A DNA stretch of 64,000 bases, from positions 2,666,001 to 2,730,000 of the forward strand of contig CBDBHH010000005.1 of the NCBI GenBank assembly GCA_965205535.1, read 5' to 3'. Below the pieces are notes generated by a model. That model made no database searches. It saw nothing but the letters and a program-made list of their open reading frames with translations, and was not told the DNA's origin. Positions 9,341 through 18,558 of this stretch are shown here, piece after piece; position 1 is the first letter of the stretch; each line of letters opens with the position of its first letter. The stretch is from UBA8079 sp965205535. Lineage in GTDB: Bacteria; Pseudomonadota; Alphaproteobacteria; UBA6615. The translations under genes were made by a program, and so were the position numbers.

Positions 9341-10029
9341 GCGCTGTGCAGGACCTGCGTAATTTGCGCCATGATCGAGATCGCGATCTCGGTCGGGCTT
9401 TTGGCGTTAATGGCCAGGCCAACCGGTGCGTGGATGAGGCCGATCTCGTCTTCGGTGTAGCCCGCCTCGGTCAAACGCTCCACGCGGCCGGCATGGGTTT
9501 TCCGGCTTCCAAGTGCGCCGATGTAGAATGCCTCGGACCGCAAGGCGACGTGCAAGGCAGGGTCGTCCAGCTTGGGGTCGTGGGTCAGGGTCACGACGGC
9601 CGTGCGGTTGTCGACGCCCAGGGTGTTCAGCGCGTCGTCCGGCCAGTCCTCGCTCAGGGTGACCCCGGGAAAGCGGTCGCGGGTCGCGAAGGCGCCGCGC
9701 GGGTCGACGATGACCACCTCATAACCCGAGGTTTGGGCAAGGGTGACCAGCGGCTGGGCAATATGCACCGCGCCGACGATGATCATCCGCTTGGGTGGGT
9801 TGAAAACCTGGACGAACAGCGGTGCATCATCACGACGCATGCGCCCGCTCTTGTCGTCGCGCAGGGCGTTGCGGGCAGCCTCGATCGCGTCATCATCGAG
9901 CGTGAGTGAGCCTTCGGTCCGGTCGCGAAAGACGAGGGACTGCTCGCCGGTCTCGAGGTTCGACACAAGTGCGACCTGTAGCTTGGCTTCGCGCGCTGCC
10001 AGGAGTGATGTCATGGTCTCGGGGCGCAT
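9337..10029 (-). CDS. XdhC/CoxI-family protein, Rossmann (C-terminal) half
   Basis: 230 residues. An N-terminal XdhC-type segment is followed by a Rossmann-like domain with IVGAVHIAQPLVTLA (the family glycine-rich motif) and the typical block ALRSEAFYIGALGSRKTHAGR. The end, IHAPVGLAINAKSPTEIAISIMAQI, is the strongly conserved C-terminus of the family. XdhC proteins bind and sulfurate the molybdenum cofactor before insertion into xanthine-oxidase-type enzymes. It works with the short gene immediately upstream, which encodes the other half. The stop overlaps the start of the MoeA/MocA fusion gene. Confidence 0.9.
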   Translation of the reverse strand: MRPETMTSLLAAREAKLQVALVSNLETGEQSLVFRDRTEGSLTLDDDAIEAARNALRDDKSGRMRRDDAPLFVQVFNPPKRMIIVGAVHIAQPLVTLAQTSGYEVVIVDPRGAFATRDRFPGVTLSEDWPDDALNTLGVDNRTAVVTLTHDPKLDDPALHVALRSEAFYIGALGSRKTHAGRVERLTEAGYTEDEIGLIHAPVGLAINAKSPTEIAISIMAQITQVLHSA

Positions 10030-10035
10030 GGTCGA

Positions 10036-10383
10036 TCAGTCCAGCCGTTCAACCCAGACTTCGACCTTGCCGCCGCAGGCGAGACCGACTTCCCAGGCCA
10101 TTTCGTTGGAAACACCGAAATCGAGAAGCCGCGGTTTGCCGTCCGCCATGACTTCCCGTGCTTCATGGACGACCGCGCCTTCGATGCAACCGCCGGATAC
10201 GGAGCCGGCCATGTTGCCGTCCTCGTCGATGGCCAACTGGCTGCCGACAGGGCGCGGCGATGAGCCCCAGGTCGTAACCACGGTCGCGATCGCGACGTTT
10301 TTGCCGGATTGGCGCCAGTCGGCGGCCTGTTCGACGACATCGTCGTGATCGAGAGCCTGCAGATCGATGCTGGTTTCACTCAT
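10036..10383 (-). CDS. XdhC/CoxI-family protein, N-terminal half
   Basis: 115 residues from the ATG at 10383, which overlaps the stop of coxE (ATGA). A longer in-frame start exists but would run into coxE. It contains GSSPRPVGSQLAI and SVSGGCIEGAVV, the signature of the XdhC/CoxI N-terminal domain including its conserved cysteine. In many cox clusters this domain is a separate gene beside the Rossmann half, as here (6 bp apart). Its role is molybdenum cofactor maturation for CoxL. Confidence 0.9.
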   Translation of the reverse strand: MSETSIDLQALDHDDVVEQAADWRQSGKNVAIATVVTTWGSSPRPVGSQLAIDEDGNMAGSVSGGCIEGAVVHEAREVMADGKPRLLDFGVSNEMAWEVGLACGGKVEVWVERLD

Positions 10384-11690
10384 TGTGCTGCCTCCTGCCA
10401 TGATTTGCTTTGAAAGGTCCCATGACCATCGGCCCGGGACAAGGCTTCTGCAAGCTGTTCCAGGCTTTCGAGATTGTGGATCGAGCGGAATTCATCCGTG
10501 TGCGGGAGCATGGCCCGTGCGCCGAGCGACTTCGGCTCGTATCGGTCATAACGTAAGAGCGGATTAAGCCAGATCAAGCGCCGGCTCGACATGTGGAGCC
10601 GCTCGATTTCCTTGTCCAGCCCATCCGCCGCGTCGCGATCCAGCCCGTCCGTGATGAGCAGCACCATGGCACCCTGGCCGAGGACACGCCGGGACCAGTC
10701 GGTGTTGAAATCATGCAGCGCGTGTCCGATACGCGTTCCCCCCGACCAGTCGTCGACGGCTTCTGCCACTTTATCGAGCGCCTCATCGACGTCCTTGTAG
10801 CGCAATTGGCGGGTCACGTTGGTCAGCCGGGTGCCGAACAGGAAGGTATGGACCCGATCCCGGTCATTCGTCACCGCGTGCATGAAATGCAGGATCATGC
10901 GCGAATACCTGCTCATCGATCCGGAGATGTCACACAGCACGACGAGCGGCGGATGACGGCGCTGGCGCTTACGATATTGCAGCGGAATGGTCGCACCGCC
11001 ACCGCGCAGGGCGGCACGCAGGGTCGCGCGCATGTCGATGCGCCGGCCGCGTGCATCGCGCCGGAACCGTCGGGTCGGGACTTCCATGATCGGCAGGCGC
11101 ATCCGCGCAATCGCGCGTTTGGCGGCCTCGAGCTCCTCGCTCGACATCTTCTCGAAATCCGTCTTCTGGAGGACCTCATTGGCCGAGAAGGTCATCACCG
11201 CGTCGACGGTGATCTCCGGATCCTCCTCGTCCTGTCCGCCTTCGCCCTCGCCGGGCATCTCCATCTGATCCTGCTTGAGAGCTTCAGCGAGGCGTCGGTT
11301 CATTTCCTCGGCATTTTGCTGGGCTTCGGGATCAACGAAGGATGGCAGGACGAGAGAGGTCATCCGCTCAAGCAGCTTCGGGTTACGCCAGAAAATGTGG
11401 AAGGCCTGATCGAATATTTCGCGTTGATCGCGTCGGTTCACGAAGACCGCGTGGAGGGCCCAGTAGAAATCGTCGCGATTGTCGAGCCCGACCGTCTCGA
11501 CGGCGTTGATACCCTCGATGACCTTGCCCGGCCCGACGGGAAGACCGGCCGTGCGTAACACGCGGGCGAAATGCATGATGTTGTTGGCGATCTTCCCGGC
11601 ACCGGCATCACCGACATCGGCCATGTCGTCGAGCTTCGCCTTGGCCTGCAGGGCCGGGCGGGCTTCATCCGGGATCGCTTTCTCCGACAC
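10380..11690 (-). CDS. coxE: CoxE-like von Willebrand A domain protein
   Basis: 436 residues. The GTG at 11690 is chosen because it lies 4 bp after the stop of coxD. The longer frame reads back into coxD. The C-terminal half is a VWA domain with the metal-ion-dependent adhesion motif DISGSMS and a later TDGLDRD. The N-terminal half is helical and charged. CoxE pairs with the MoxR-type ATPase CoxD to insert or activate the metal cofactor of CO dehydrogenase-type enzymes. It sits directly between coxD and the coxI-like genes, with overlapping ends. Confidence 0.88.
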   Translation of the reverse strand: MSEKAIPDEARPALQAKAKLDDMADVGDAGAGKIANNIMHFARVLRTAGLPVGPGKVIEGINAVETVGLDNRDDFYWALHAVFVNRRDQREIFDQAFHIFWRNPKLLERMTSLVLPSFVDPEAQQNAEEMNRRLAEALKQDQMEMPGEGEGGQDEEDPEITVDAVMTFSANEVLQKTDFEKMSSEELEAAKRAIARMRLPIMEVPTRRFRRDARGRRIDMRATLRAALRGGGATIPLQYRKRQRRHPPLVVLCDISGSMSRYSRMILHFMHAVTNDRDRVHTFLFGTRLTNVTRQLRYKDVDEALDKVAEAVDDWSGGTRIGHALHDFNTDWSRRVLGQGAMVLLITDGLDRDAADGLDKEIERLHMSSRRLIWLNPLLRYDRYEPKSLGARAMLPHTDEFRSIHNLESLEQLAEALSRADGHGTFQSKSWQEAAQ

Positions 11691-11694
11691 GTGC

Positions 11695-12618
11695 CTAGTT
11701 CGCGGCCTGAGCCTGCGCGACCTCGCTCTTAACCTCGTCGAGGATTTTCGCGGCTTCACTGCCGCGGATCTTCGCGATGTCGTCCTGATATTTCAGCAGG
11801 ACACCGAGCGTGTCGTCGATGGCGTCGGGGGTGAGCTCGATAATATCGAGCTGGTGCAGGGCCGAGGCCCAGTCGATGGTCTCGGCAATGCCGGGAACCT
11901 TGAACAGATCGATTGTCCGCAGTTTCTGGACGAATTCGACGACCTGTCGTGACAGGCGCGCGTCGGCCTGCGGGGCCTTAAGGCCCAGAATTTCGAGTTC
12001 GCGTTCTGCATCCGGGTAATCGACCCAATAATAGAAACAACGTCGTTTGAGCGCGTCGTGGATTTCACGTGTCCGGTTCGAAGTGATGATGACAATCGGC
12101 GGTTCTTCGGCTCGGACGGTGCCGATCTCGGGAATGGTAATCTGGAAATCCGACAAGACTTCCAGCAGATAGGCCTCGAAAGCCTCGTCCGTGCGGTCGA
12201 GTTCGTCGATGAGAAGTACCGGGGGGCCGTCGGCAGACGGATCGAGGGCCTGCAGGAGAGGGCGGTGGATGAGGAATTTGTCTGAGAATATATCGTCGCC
12301 GAGGCTTTCGCGATCGCCGATGCCCTCGGCCTCCGCCATCCGGATTTCGATCATCTGCGCGGAGTAATTCCACTCATAGACCGCGGATGCGACATCGAGG
12401 CCCTCATAGCATTGCAGGCGGACGAGACGGCGGCCCAGCGTTTCCGACAGGACCTTCGCGATTTCGGTCTTGCCGACGCCGGCTTCACCCTCAAGGAACA
12501 GGGGACGGCCAAGCTTCAGTGACAGGTACACCGCTGTGGACAGGCTCCGGTCCGAGACATAATTGCCCCCGGACAAGAGTTCAAGGGTGTCTTCGACGTT
12601 CTCAGGAATGCTGTTCAA
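11695..12618 (-). CDS. coxD: CoxD-like MoxR-family AAA+ ATPase
   Basis: 307 residues. The Walker A motif is GEAGVGKT (near residue 45), Walker B is VLLIDELDR (near 135), and the sensor region IITSNRTREIHDALKRRCFYYW is the family signature. MoxR ATPases work as chaperones with VWA partners, here CoxE. In the carboxydotroph Oligotropha, CoxD is needed to assemble the active-site metal cluster. About 165 bp with no gene separates it from coxM, so it could have its own promoter. Confidence 0.92.
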   Translation of the reverse strand: MNSIPENVEDTLELLSGGNYVSDRSLSTAVYLSLKLGRPLFLEGEAGVGKTEIAKVLSETLGRRLVRLQCYEGLDVASAVYEWNYSAQMIEIRMAEAEGIGDRESLGDDIFSDKFLIHRPLLQALDPSADGPPVLLIDELDRTDEAFEAYLLEVLSDFQITIPEIGTVRAEEPPIVIITSNRTREIHDALKRRCFYYWVDYPDAERELEILGLKAPQADARLSRQVVEFVQKLRTIDLFKVPGIAETIDWASALHQLDIIELTPDAIDDTLGVLLKYQDDIAKIRGSEAAKILDEVKSEVAQAQAAN

Positions 12619-12783
12619 GAGACTTCATCCGATGTTCCGCGCGCATTCGACGGCGCGCGCATGTTCCAAAATATATCGCTCGACCGTAGGCGCGATTGAT
12701 ATAGCGCAGGATGCCCTGCCGAACCTAGAGTTACGGCCGGAGCGAAGCCCCGGCCGTATCAAGATACTTCCTGTCGGTTGGAC

Positions 12784-13581
12784 TTAACCTGCAGCAGTTA
12801 CCGCGCGGCTCGCCATGACCGAAATCAGATGGGCGCGATACTCAGCGGAGGCGTGGATGTCCGTGTTCAGGTCGGCATCGGACATTTTCACACCCTTCGC
12901 GGCGTCGGCACTCCAGTCACTCGACAACGCGCTTTCGATGTCGGTGGCCCGGAATACGCCATCCTGTCCTGCACCGGTGACCGCGACCCGTGTGTCGCCA
13001 CCGGTCTGTGCGACCATGACGCCCACGAGCGCATACCGTGAGGCGGGGTTCGGGAATTTGGTGTAGGCCGCTTTCTCGGGAACCGGGAAACGCACCGCTG
13101 TGATGAGCTCGCCATCCTCAAGCACGGTTGTGAACATGCCGTCGAAGTAATCCTCGGCGGCGATTTCGCGCTTGTTGGTGATCACGGTGGCGTTCAGGCC
13201 GAGAACCGCGGCGGGATAGTCTGCCGCCGGGTCGTTGTTGGCCAGGGAGCCGCCGATGGTCCCGCGGTTGCGAACCTGCGGGTCGCCGATATTGTCGGCG
13301 AGGCCTGCAAGGGCAGGGATCTTGGATTTAACGACATCCGAATTCGCCACATCGACATGGCGGGTCATGCCCTTGATGGTGACGGAGTCTCCGCCGTCTT
13401 CGATCCCGACGAGATCATCGATGCCGGCCAGATCAACCAGATCGGAAGGCTGTGCCAGGCGCTGTTTGAGGGTCGGGATGAGGGTCATGCCACCGGCCAG
13501 GAAACGACCATCCTCGGCGGATGTCACGGCGCTTGCAGCTTCGTCGGCGGAGCCCGCCTTTTGGTAGTTGAACTGATACAT
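12784..13581 (-). CDS. coxM: CoxM-like FAD-binding subunit of molybdenum hydroxylase
   Basis: 265 residues with the two FAD-binding signatures of the xanthine oxidase/CODH medium subunit: FLAGGMTLIPTLKQR near residue 27 and the TIGGSLANNDPAADYPA block near 108. The C-terminal CO_deh_flav_C region follows. The subunit passes electrons from the iron-sulfur subunit to the acceptor through FAD. It is 22 bp downstream of coxL in the order S-L-M. Confidence 0.92.
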   Translation of the reverse strand: MYQFNYQKAGSADEAASAVTSAEDGRFLAGGMTLIPTLKQRLAQPSDLVDLAGIDDLVGIEDGGDSVTIKGMTRHVDVANSDVVKSKIPALAGLADNIGDPQVRNRGTIGGSLANNDPAADYPAAVLGLNATVITNKREIAAEDYFDGMFTTVLEDGELITAVRFPVPEKAAYTKFPNPASRYALVGVMVAQTGGDTRVAVTGAGQDGVFRATDIESALSSDWSADAAKGVKMSDADLNTDIHASAEYRAHLISVMASRAVTAAG

Positions 13582-13603
13582 CGTCTATCTCCCTAACCAG
13601 ACG

Positions 13604-15982
13604 TTATTCCGCCGCCTGGCGGACACTGGATTCCTGAATGGCCTGCCAAACCTTCAAAGACGTGGCGGGCATTGAAATGTCTTGGACACCAAGCGGTGCC
13701 AATGCGTCGAGAATGGCGTTGACGACCGCCGGTGGCGAGCCGATGGCGCCGACTTCACCCACACCTTTGACTTCGAGCGGGTTGGACGCCCCCATGACAC
13801 TCTGGGTCGCGACCGAGAAGTTGGGCAGATCATCAGCCCGGGGCATGGTGTAATCCATGTATGATCCGGTCAGAAGCTGTCCGTCTTCGTCATAAACACA
13901 GCCTTCGAGCATCGCCTGCCCCACACCCTGTGCCAATCCGCCATGGACCTGGCCTTCGACGATCATCGGATTGACCACGCGTCCCACATCGTCTACCGCG
14001 GTGAAGCTGATGACGTCTATATCGCCGGTCTCGGGGTCGACCTCGACCTCACAGATATGCGCGCCGCCCGGAAAACTGAAGTTGAGCGGATCGTAGAACG
14101 CGTTCTCGTCCAGGCCCGGCTCGATTTCCTCGATCGGGTAATTGTGCGGCACATAGGCGGCGAGTGAAATTTCCCCGAACGCCATTTCCTTGTCGGTGCC
14201 CGCGACGGTGAATTTGCCATCCGCAAACTCGATGTCGGAAACATCGGCTTCCATGATGTGGGCCGCGATCTTCTTGGCCTTGTCGATGACCTTGTTGCAG
14301 GCGTTCAGGATCGCAGGACCGCCGACGGCGAGGGAACGCGAACCATAGGTACCCATCCCGAACTGCACCTGATCGGTGTCGCCATGGCTGATCTCGATAT
14401 GTTCGATCGGGATACCGAATGATTCTGACACCAACTGGGCAAAAGTCGTCTCGTGACCCTGACCGTGGTTATGGGTGCCGGTATAGACCGTCACCGATCC
14501 CGTCGGGTGGACGCGGACCTGGGCGGATTCATAAAGCCCGGCACGTGCGCCCAGTGCGCCGGCAACGGCCGACGGGGCGATGCCGCAAGCCTCGACATAG
14601 GTCGAGATTCCGATGCCGCGCAGCTTTCCTGATTTCTCCGCTGCGGTGCGGCGCTTTTCGAATCCGGCATAGTCGGAGGCCTTGAGAGCGCTTTCGAATG
14701 TCGCCGGGCTGTCGCCGCAGTCATACAGAAGCGCCACCGGCGTCTGATAGGGATACTGATCCGGCTGGATCATGTTCAACTTGCGAAGTTCGACCGGATC
14801 GATGCCGATCTCACGGGCAGCCTTCGTGACCAGCCGCTCGAGCAGATATGTGCATTCCGGCCGCCCGGCGCCGCGATAGGCATCGACCGGGACCGTGTTG
14901 GTGAAGACCGTCTGCACTTCTGCGTAGATCGCCGGTGTCGTGTACACGCCGGCAAGCAGAGTTGCGTAGAGATAGGTTGGGACGCTTGAGCCGAAGGTCG
15001 ACAGATAGGCGCCAACATTGGCCTTGGTCGCGACGCGCAACCCGAGGAACTTGCCCGACTTGTCGAGCGCGAGCTCCGCGTGAGATTCGTGGTCTCTTCC
15101 GTGGGCATCGGTCGCAAAAGATTCAGATCGCTCGGCCGTCCATTTGATCGGCTGGTGAACCTTGGCGGCAGCCCAGGTGAGGATCGCTTCTTCGGCGTAG
15201 TGGAAAATCTTTGACCCGAACCCGCCGCCGACATCCGGCGCGACCACCCGAAGTTTGTGCTCGGGAATCTGCAGCACGAATGCGCCCATCAACAGGCGAA
15301 TGACATGCGGATTCTGGGACGTCGTAAACAGCGTGTACTGGTTGGTCGAGCGATCGAAATCAGAGATCGCCGCGCGGGGCTCCATGGCATTGGGGATCAG
15401 TCGGTTGTTGACCAGGTCGATCGATACGACATGGTCTGCCGCGGCAAAAGCCTCTTCGACGGCGTCCTTCTCGCCGATCTCCCAGTCGAAGCAACGATTG
15501 TTCGGCACGTCGTCATGCACAAGTGCGCCACCGGCCAGTGCCGAATCCATATTGATGACGGCAGGCAACACGCCGTAGTCGACGTCGATGAGCTCCGCGG
15601 CATCGCGCGCGGCGTCGCGCGTCTCGGCGATGACAATCGCGACCTGATCGCCGACATAGCGCACTTTCTCATGCGCCAGGGGCGGATGCCCCGGCTCCAG
15701 CATCGGCGAGCCGTCCTTGTTGTGGATCTGCCAGCCACAGGGGAGGCCTCCGATCCCGTCGGCGGCCATATCGGCACCGGTCAGAACGGCGACGACACCA
15801 TTGGCCTTTTCGGCCTTCGAGATGTCGACCGAATTGATCGTCGCGTGGGCATGCGGCGAGCGCAGGATCCAGGCATGGCTCTGTCCCGGACGATTGATAT
15901 CGTCGGTGTAGTTGCCATTGCCGGTGAGGAAACGCTGGTCCTCGACCCGCTTGACGGAAGCTCCGATTCCCGTGCCGGTCAT
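13604..15982 (-). CDS. coxL: CoxL-like molybdopterin large subunit, form II
   Basis: 792 residues, the usual length. The N-terminal aldehyde oxidase/xanthine dehydrogenase a/b hammerhead domain begins GASVKRVEDQRFLTG. The molybdenum-cofactor domain contains the glycine-rich VGGGFGSK. The active-site loop reads AYRGAGR (residues 368-374). That is the form II signature, not the cysteine-bearing loop of form I CO dehydrogenase. The catalytic glutamate of GVGEVG is at 743. Form II enzymes may act on other carbonyl, aldehyde or heterocyclic substrates. CO oxidation is therefore not established by sequence. It is transcribed between coxS and coxM. Confidence 0.93.
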   Translation of the reverse strand: MTGTGIGASVKRVEDQRFLTGNGNYTDDINRPGQSHAWILRSPHAHATINSVDISKAEKANGVVAVLTGADMAADGIGGLPCGWQIHNKDGSPMLEPGHPPLAHEKVRYVGDQVAIVIAETRDAARDAAELIDVDYGVLPAVINMDSALAGGALVHDDVPNNRCFDWEIGEKDAVEEAFAAADHVVSIDLVNNRLIPNAMEPRAAISDFDRSTNQYTLFTTSQNPHVIRLLMGAFVLQIPEHKLRVVAPDVGGGFGSKIFHYAEEAILTWAAAKVHQPIKWTAERSESFATDAHGRDHESHAELALDKSGKFLGLRVATKANVGAYLSTFGSSVPTYLYATLLAGVYTTPAIYAEVQTVFTNTVPVDAYRGAGRPECTYLLERLVTKAAREIGIDPVELRKLNMIQPDQYPYQTPVALLYDCGDSPATFESALKASDYAGFEKRRTAAEKSGKLRGIGISTYVEACGIAPSAVAGALGARAGLYESAQVRVHPTGSVTVYTGTHNHGQGHETTFAQLVSESFGIPIEHIEISHGDTDQVQFGMGTYGSRSLAVGGPAILNACNKVIDKAKKIAAHIMEADVSDIEFADGKFTVAGTDKEMAFGEISLAAYVPHNYPIEEIEPGLDENAFYDPLNFSFPGGAHICEVEVDPETGDIDVISFTAVDDVGRVVNPMIVEGQVHGGLAQGVGQAMLEGCVYDEDGQLLTGSYMDYTMPRADDLPNFSVATQSVMGASNPLEVKGVGEVGAIGSPPAVVNAILDALAPLGVQDISMPATSLKVWQAIQESSVRQAAE

Positions 15983-15986
15983 CGCG

Positions 15987-16454
15987 CTATCCCTTCAGCG
16001 CTTGGGCACCGGCGAGAATGGACTTAACGATGTTGTGGTAGCCGGTGCAGCGGCAGAGGTTGCCCTCAAGCCATTCGCGGACTTCCTGTTCGCTTGGATC
16101 CGAGTTCTTCTGAACCAGGTCGAGAGCACTCATCACCATGCCGGGGGTGCAGAAGCCGCACTGCAGACCATGGTTTTCGCGGAACGCTTCCTGCATCGGA
16201 TGCAGTTCGTCGCCATTGGCGAGCCCCTCGATCGTGGTCACCTCGGCGCCTTCGGCCTGGGCCGCCAGCATCGTGCAGGATTTCAGGGATTCGCCATTCA
16301 CATGAACCACGCACGCGCCACACTGGCTCGTGTCACAACCGACATGCGTGCCGGTCATTCCCAGACTTTCGCGAAGATATTGAACGAGTAGGGTCCGCGG
16401 CTCGACTTCAGCCGATACGGACTTTCCGTTCACCGTCATTGATACGGTGGGCAT
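15987..16454 (-). CDS. coxS: CoxS-like 2Fe-2S subunit
   Basis: 155 residues from the ATG at 16454, which has a GGGAGGAA ribosome-binding site. The longer frame upstream lacks family similarity. Eight cysteines carry two 2Fe-2S clusters: 40, 45, 48 and 60 in the ferredoxin-like N-terminus (CDTSQCGAC), and 99, 102, 134 and 136 in the helical domain (CGFC, CRC). It moves electrons from the molybdenum site to FAD. It is the first of the S-L-M subunit genes and lies 4 bp from coxL. Confidence 0.95.
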   Translation of the reverse strand: MPTVSMTVNGKSVSAEVEPRTLLVQYLRESLGMTGTHVGCDTSQCGACVVHVNGESLKSCTMLAAQAEGAEVTTIEGLANGDELHPMQEAFRENHGLQCGFCTPGMVMSALDLVQKNSDPSEQEVREWLEGNLCRCTGYHNIVKSILAGAQALKG

Positions 16455-16615
16455 AACGTTCCTCCCTGTTTCGGGTTGCCCCCTTATGGCCACCGCGCGG
16501 TGCCCCGCGCGCCGGTCCAATTATTACGTCATAGGAGTTTCATCCGCAGGGCGCGTTGCGTCAAGCCGCAGCGCACCAAATACGGCAGAAAGTATGTAGA
16601 AAATTGTGGTGGCGC

Positions 16616-17233
16616 CTAGCCGAACAGTGCGTAGAGCACGATCGCGGCAACAACCAGCACGCCGACCCATGTGCCGACCCCGACCTGAGACATGGCGGTG
16701 ACCTGCCCGACGCTCGACGCCGGTGCTGCCGGGGGTGCCTCTGCGGCCGGCGCAGGTGCTGCCTCGGCAGGCGCGTCCGCCGCGCTGGCATCGCCGTTCG
16801 ATACGGCCTCGGCGAAATTTTCGAAGAACTGGGAGGCCATTTTCTTCGCCGTGCCGTCGATCAGGCGGGCACCGAGCTGAGCCAGTTTCCCGCCGACCTG
16901 CGCATCGACTTCGTATTTAAGGAGCGTACCGTCACCGTCTTCTTCGAGCTGTACGTTCGCGCCGCCCTTCGCAAAACCGGCAGCACCGCCTTTGCCTTCG
17001 CCCGAGATGCGGTAGCCATTGGGTGCGTCGATATCGGTCAGCTGGACGGCGCCGGAGAATTTGGCCTTCACCGGTCCGACCTTTGCCGTGACCTGGGCGG
17101 TGAATGAAGTGTCGGACGTCTGATCGATTTCCTCGCAGCCCGGGATCGACTGTTTCAGAATTTCCGGATCGTTCAATCCGGCCCAGACCTTTTCGCGCGG
17201 TGCATTAATTTTGTATTCGCCGGACATTTCCAT
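16616..17233 (-). CDS. coxG: CoxG-like membrane-anchored SRPBCC protein
   Basis: 205 residues. Residues 1-150 are a CoxG/SRPBCC domain (KINAPREKVWAGLNDPEIL, then SIPGCEEI). An alanine/proline-rich linker follows at about 150-180. A single C-terminal transmembrane helix with almost nothing after it comes last. In Oligotropha CoxG recruits the Cox enzyme to the cytoplasmic membrane, and the C-terminal anchor agrees with that role. It lies 161 bp upstream of coxS and is probably the first gene of the cox operon. A GGAGG-like site is seen just upstream. Confidence 0.88.
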   Translation of the reverse strand: MEMSGEYKINAPREKVWAGLNDPEILKQSIPGCEEIDQTSDTSFTAQVTAKVGPVKAKFSGAVQLTDIDAPNGYRISGEGKGGAAGFAKGGANVQLEEDGDGTLLKYEVDAQVGGKLAQLGARLIDGTAKKMASQFFENFAEAVSNGDASAADAPAEAAPAPAAEAPPAAPASSVGQVTAMSQVGVGTWVGVLVVAAIVLYALFG

Positions 17234-17328
17234 GGCGGTGATCCTTATGGGCTAGGAGGAATTTATCTGAAAATAGTCTTCACCCGCAGGTTGGACAAGT
17301 TGTCCTTCGCCTTTGTGCACGTCGTGCG

Positions 17329-18534
17329 CTAGTCACGCGCCATTTTTCGGCCGATGAATGTCATGGCCGCAGCGCCGGCAAGGGATCCCACGCCGATAGT
17401 TGCGAACCCGAGGAACCAGGCCGTCTGAGATGATTGTCCACCGGCGGCGTCAAGGACCAGTCCGACTGCCAACGGGCCGAGGAACCCTGCCGTAAATCCG
17501 AACAGGGAATGTACCGCCAGGGTGAGCCCGCGATAACCGGGTTCGGAGGCCTGGGTCGCGCCGGCGGTGAGCGAACCGGAATCACCCATGATCAGGCCGC
17601 TGTACACGAAGAACAGGATCACCACGATTGAGAAGGGAAGTCCCGGGCTCAGCCCCATCAGGAGCGCGGCCGCGAATGAGGACAACATGGCCAGCCGGAC
17701 AACGCGTGCGCGACCGTAACGCTCGCAGAGTTCATTGCCCCCCAGGCTGGCCGCGACGGCAGCGAGATTGGCCAGCGCCGCAACGACGGCTGCTTCGGCG
17801 TTCGCCGCACCGCCACTCTTCTCGTTGGCGAAGACGAGGAAGGCGACGATCCAGCCGCGAAGGGCGAACAGTTCCCAGGAATGGCCCGCATAGCCGAGAA
17901 CATAGGCCATCGCGGCACGGTTTCGCAGGACCGGGCGAAAGTCGAATGTCCGGGTTGGCGGCCGCTCTTCCGGCAAGGGCGCACGTGGGGTCAGGAAGGC
18001 AAAAACAATAATCGCGGCGATGATGGGGCCAGCCGCTGCAATGGAGAACGCCCATGGCCATCCGAACAGCGCACCGATGATCCCGTTCATTGCGAATGAC
18101 ATGGCCGCGCCGACGGAGAACCCGGCGGTGTAGATCGCGATGCCGCGAGATGGGACCGGTGAAGGTAGACGATCGGTCAGAACCTTAAGGCCGGTCATGT
18201 AGGTGCCGCCGACCCCTGCACCCTGAACGGCGTTCCAGAACAATCCCGACCAGAACCCGTCGGCACAGCAGGCGAATCCGGCGAGCCCCATGGCCGATAC
18301 CATCAGGCAGGCGAGGTAGATGCGGCGCGAATCGATTCGGTCGGTCCAAGGGACGATGACCGCCACCGCGAGCACATAGCCGGCGAAGTAGATCCCGCTA
18401 ATCCAGCCTGCTTGCGTGTTGTCGAGGTTCCATTCCGCCTGAAGCGGTAACAGCAAGGCGGGGAAGGCGGCGAATCCGGTCATGCTCGCGACATGGGCGG
18501 CGAACATGACGGTGATGGTGCTGGCCGGAGGCAT
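17329..18534 (-). CDS. Major facilitator superfamily transporter
   Basis: 401 residues with about twelve hydrophobic helices split by a central charged loop (about residues 195-215, PEERPPTRTFDF). The loop after helix 2 carries the MFS motif variant PWTDRIDSRRIYL. It lies upstream of the cox operon on the same strand, 95 bp from coxG, and 24 bp downstream of the mnh operon. It could import the substrate of the Cox-type enzyme, but this is only positional inference. The substrate is unknown. Confidence 0.85.
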   Translation of the reverse strand: MPPASTITVMFAAHVASMTGFAAFPALLLPLQAEWNLDNTQAGWISGIYFAGYVLAVAVIVPWTDRIDSRRIYLACLMVSAMGLAGFACCADGFWSGLFWNAVQGAGVGGTYMTGLKVLTDRLPSPVPSRGIAIYTAGFSVGAAMSFAMNGIIGALFGWPWAFSIAAAGPIIAAIIVFAFLTPRAPLPEERPPTRTFDFRPVLRNRAAMAYVLGYAGHSWELFALRGWIVAFLVFANEKSGGAANAEAAVVAALANLAAVAASLGGNELCERYGRARVVRLAMLSSFAAALLMGLSPGLPFSIVVILFFVYSGLIMGDSGSLTAGATQASEPGYRGLTLAVHSLFGFTAGFLGPLAVGLVLDAAGGQSSQTAWFLGFATIGVGSLAGAAAMTFIGRKMARD

Positions 18535-18558
18535 GCGGGGGATTATATCCCGCGCGCG

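Noticed and set aside
13604..15982. Aerobic CO dehydrogenase (form I)
   Set aside because: The active-site loop is AYRGAGR, the form II type. The cysteine-bearing form I loop is absent, so CO oxidation cannot be claimed.
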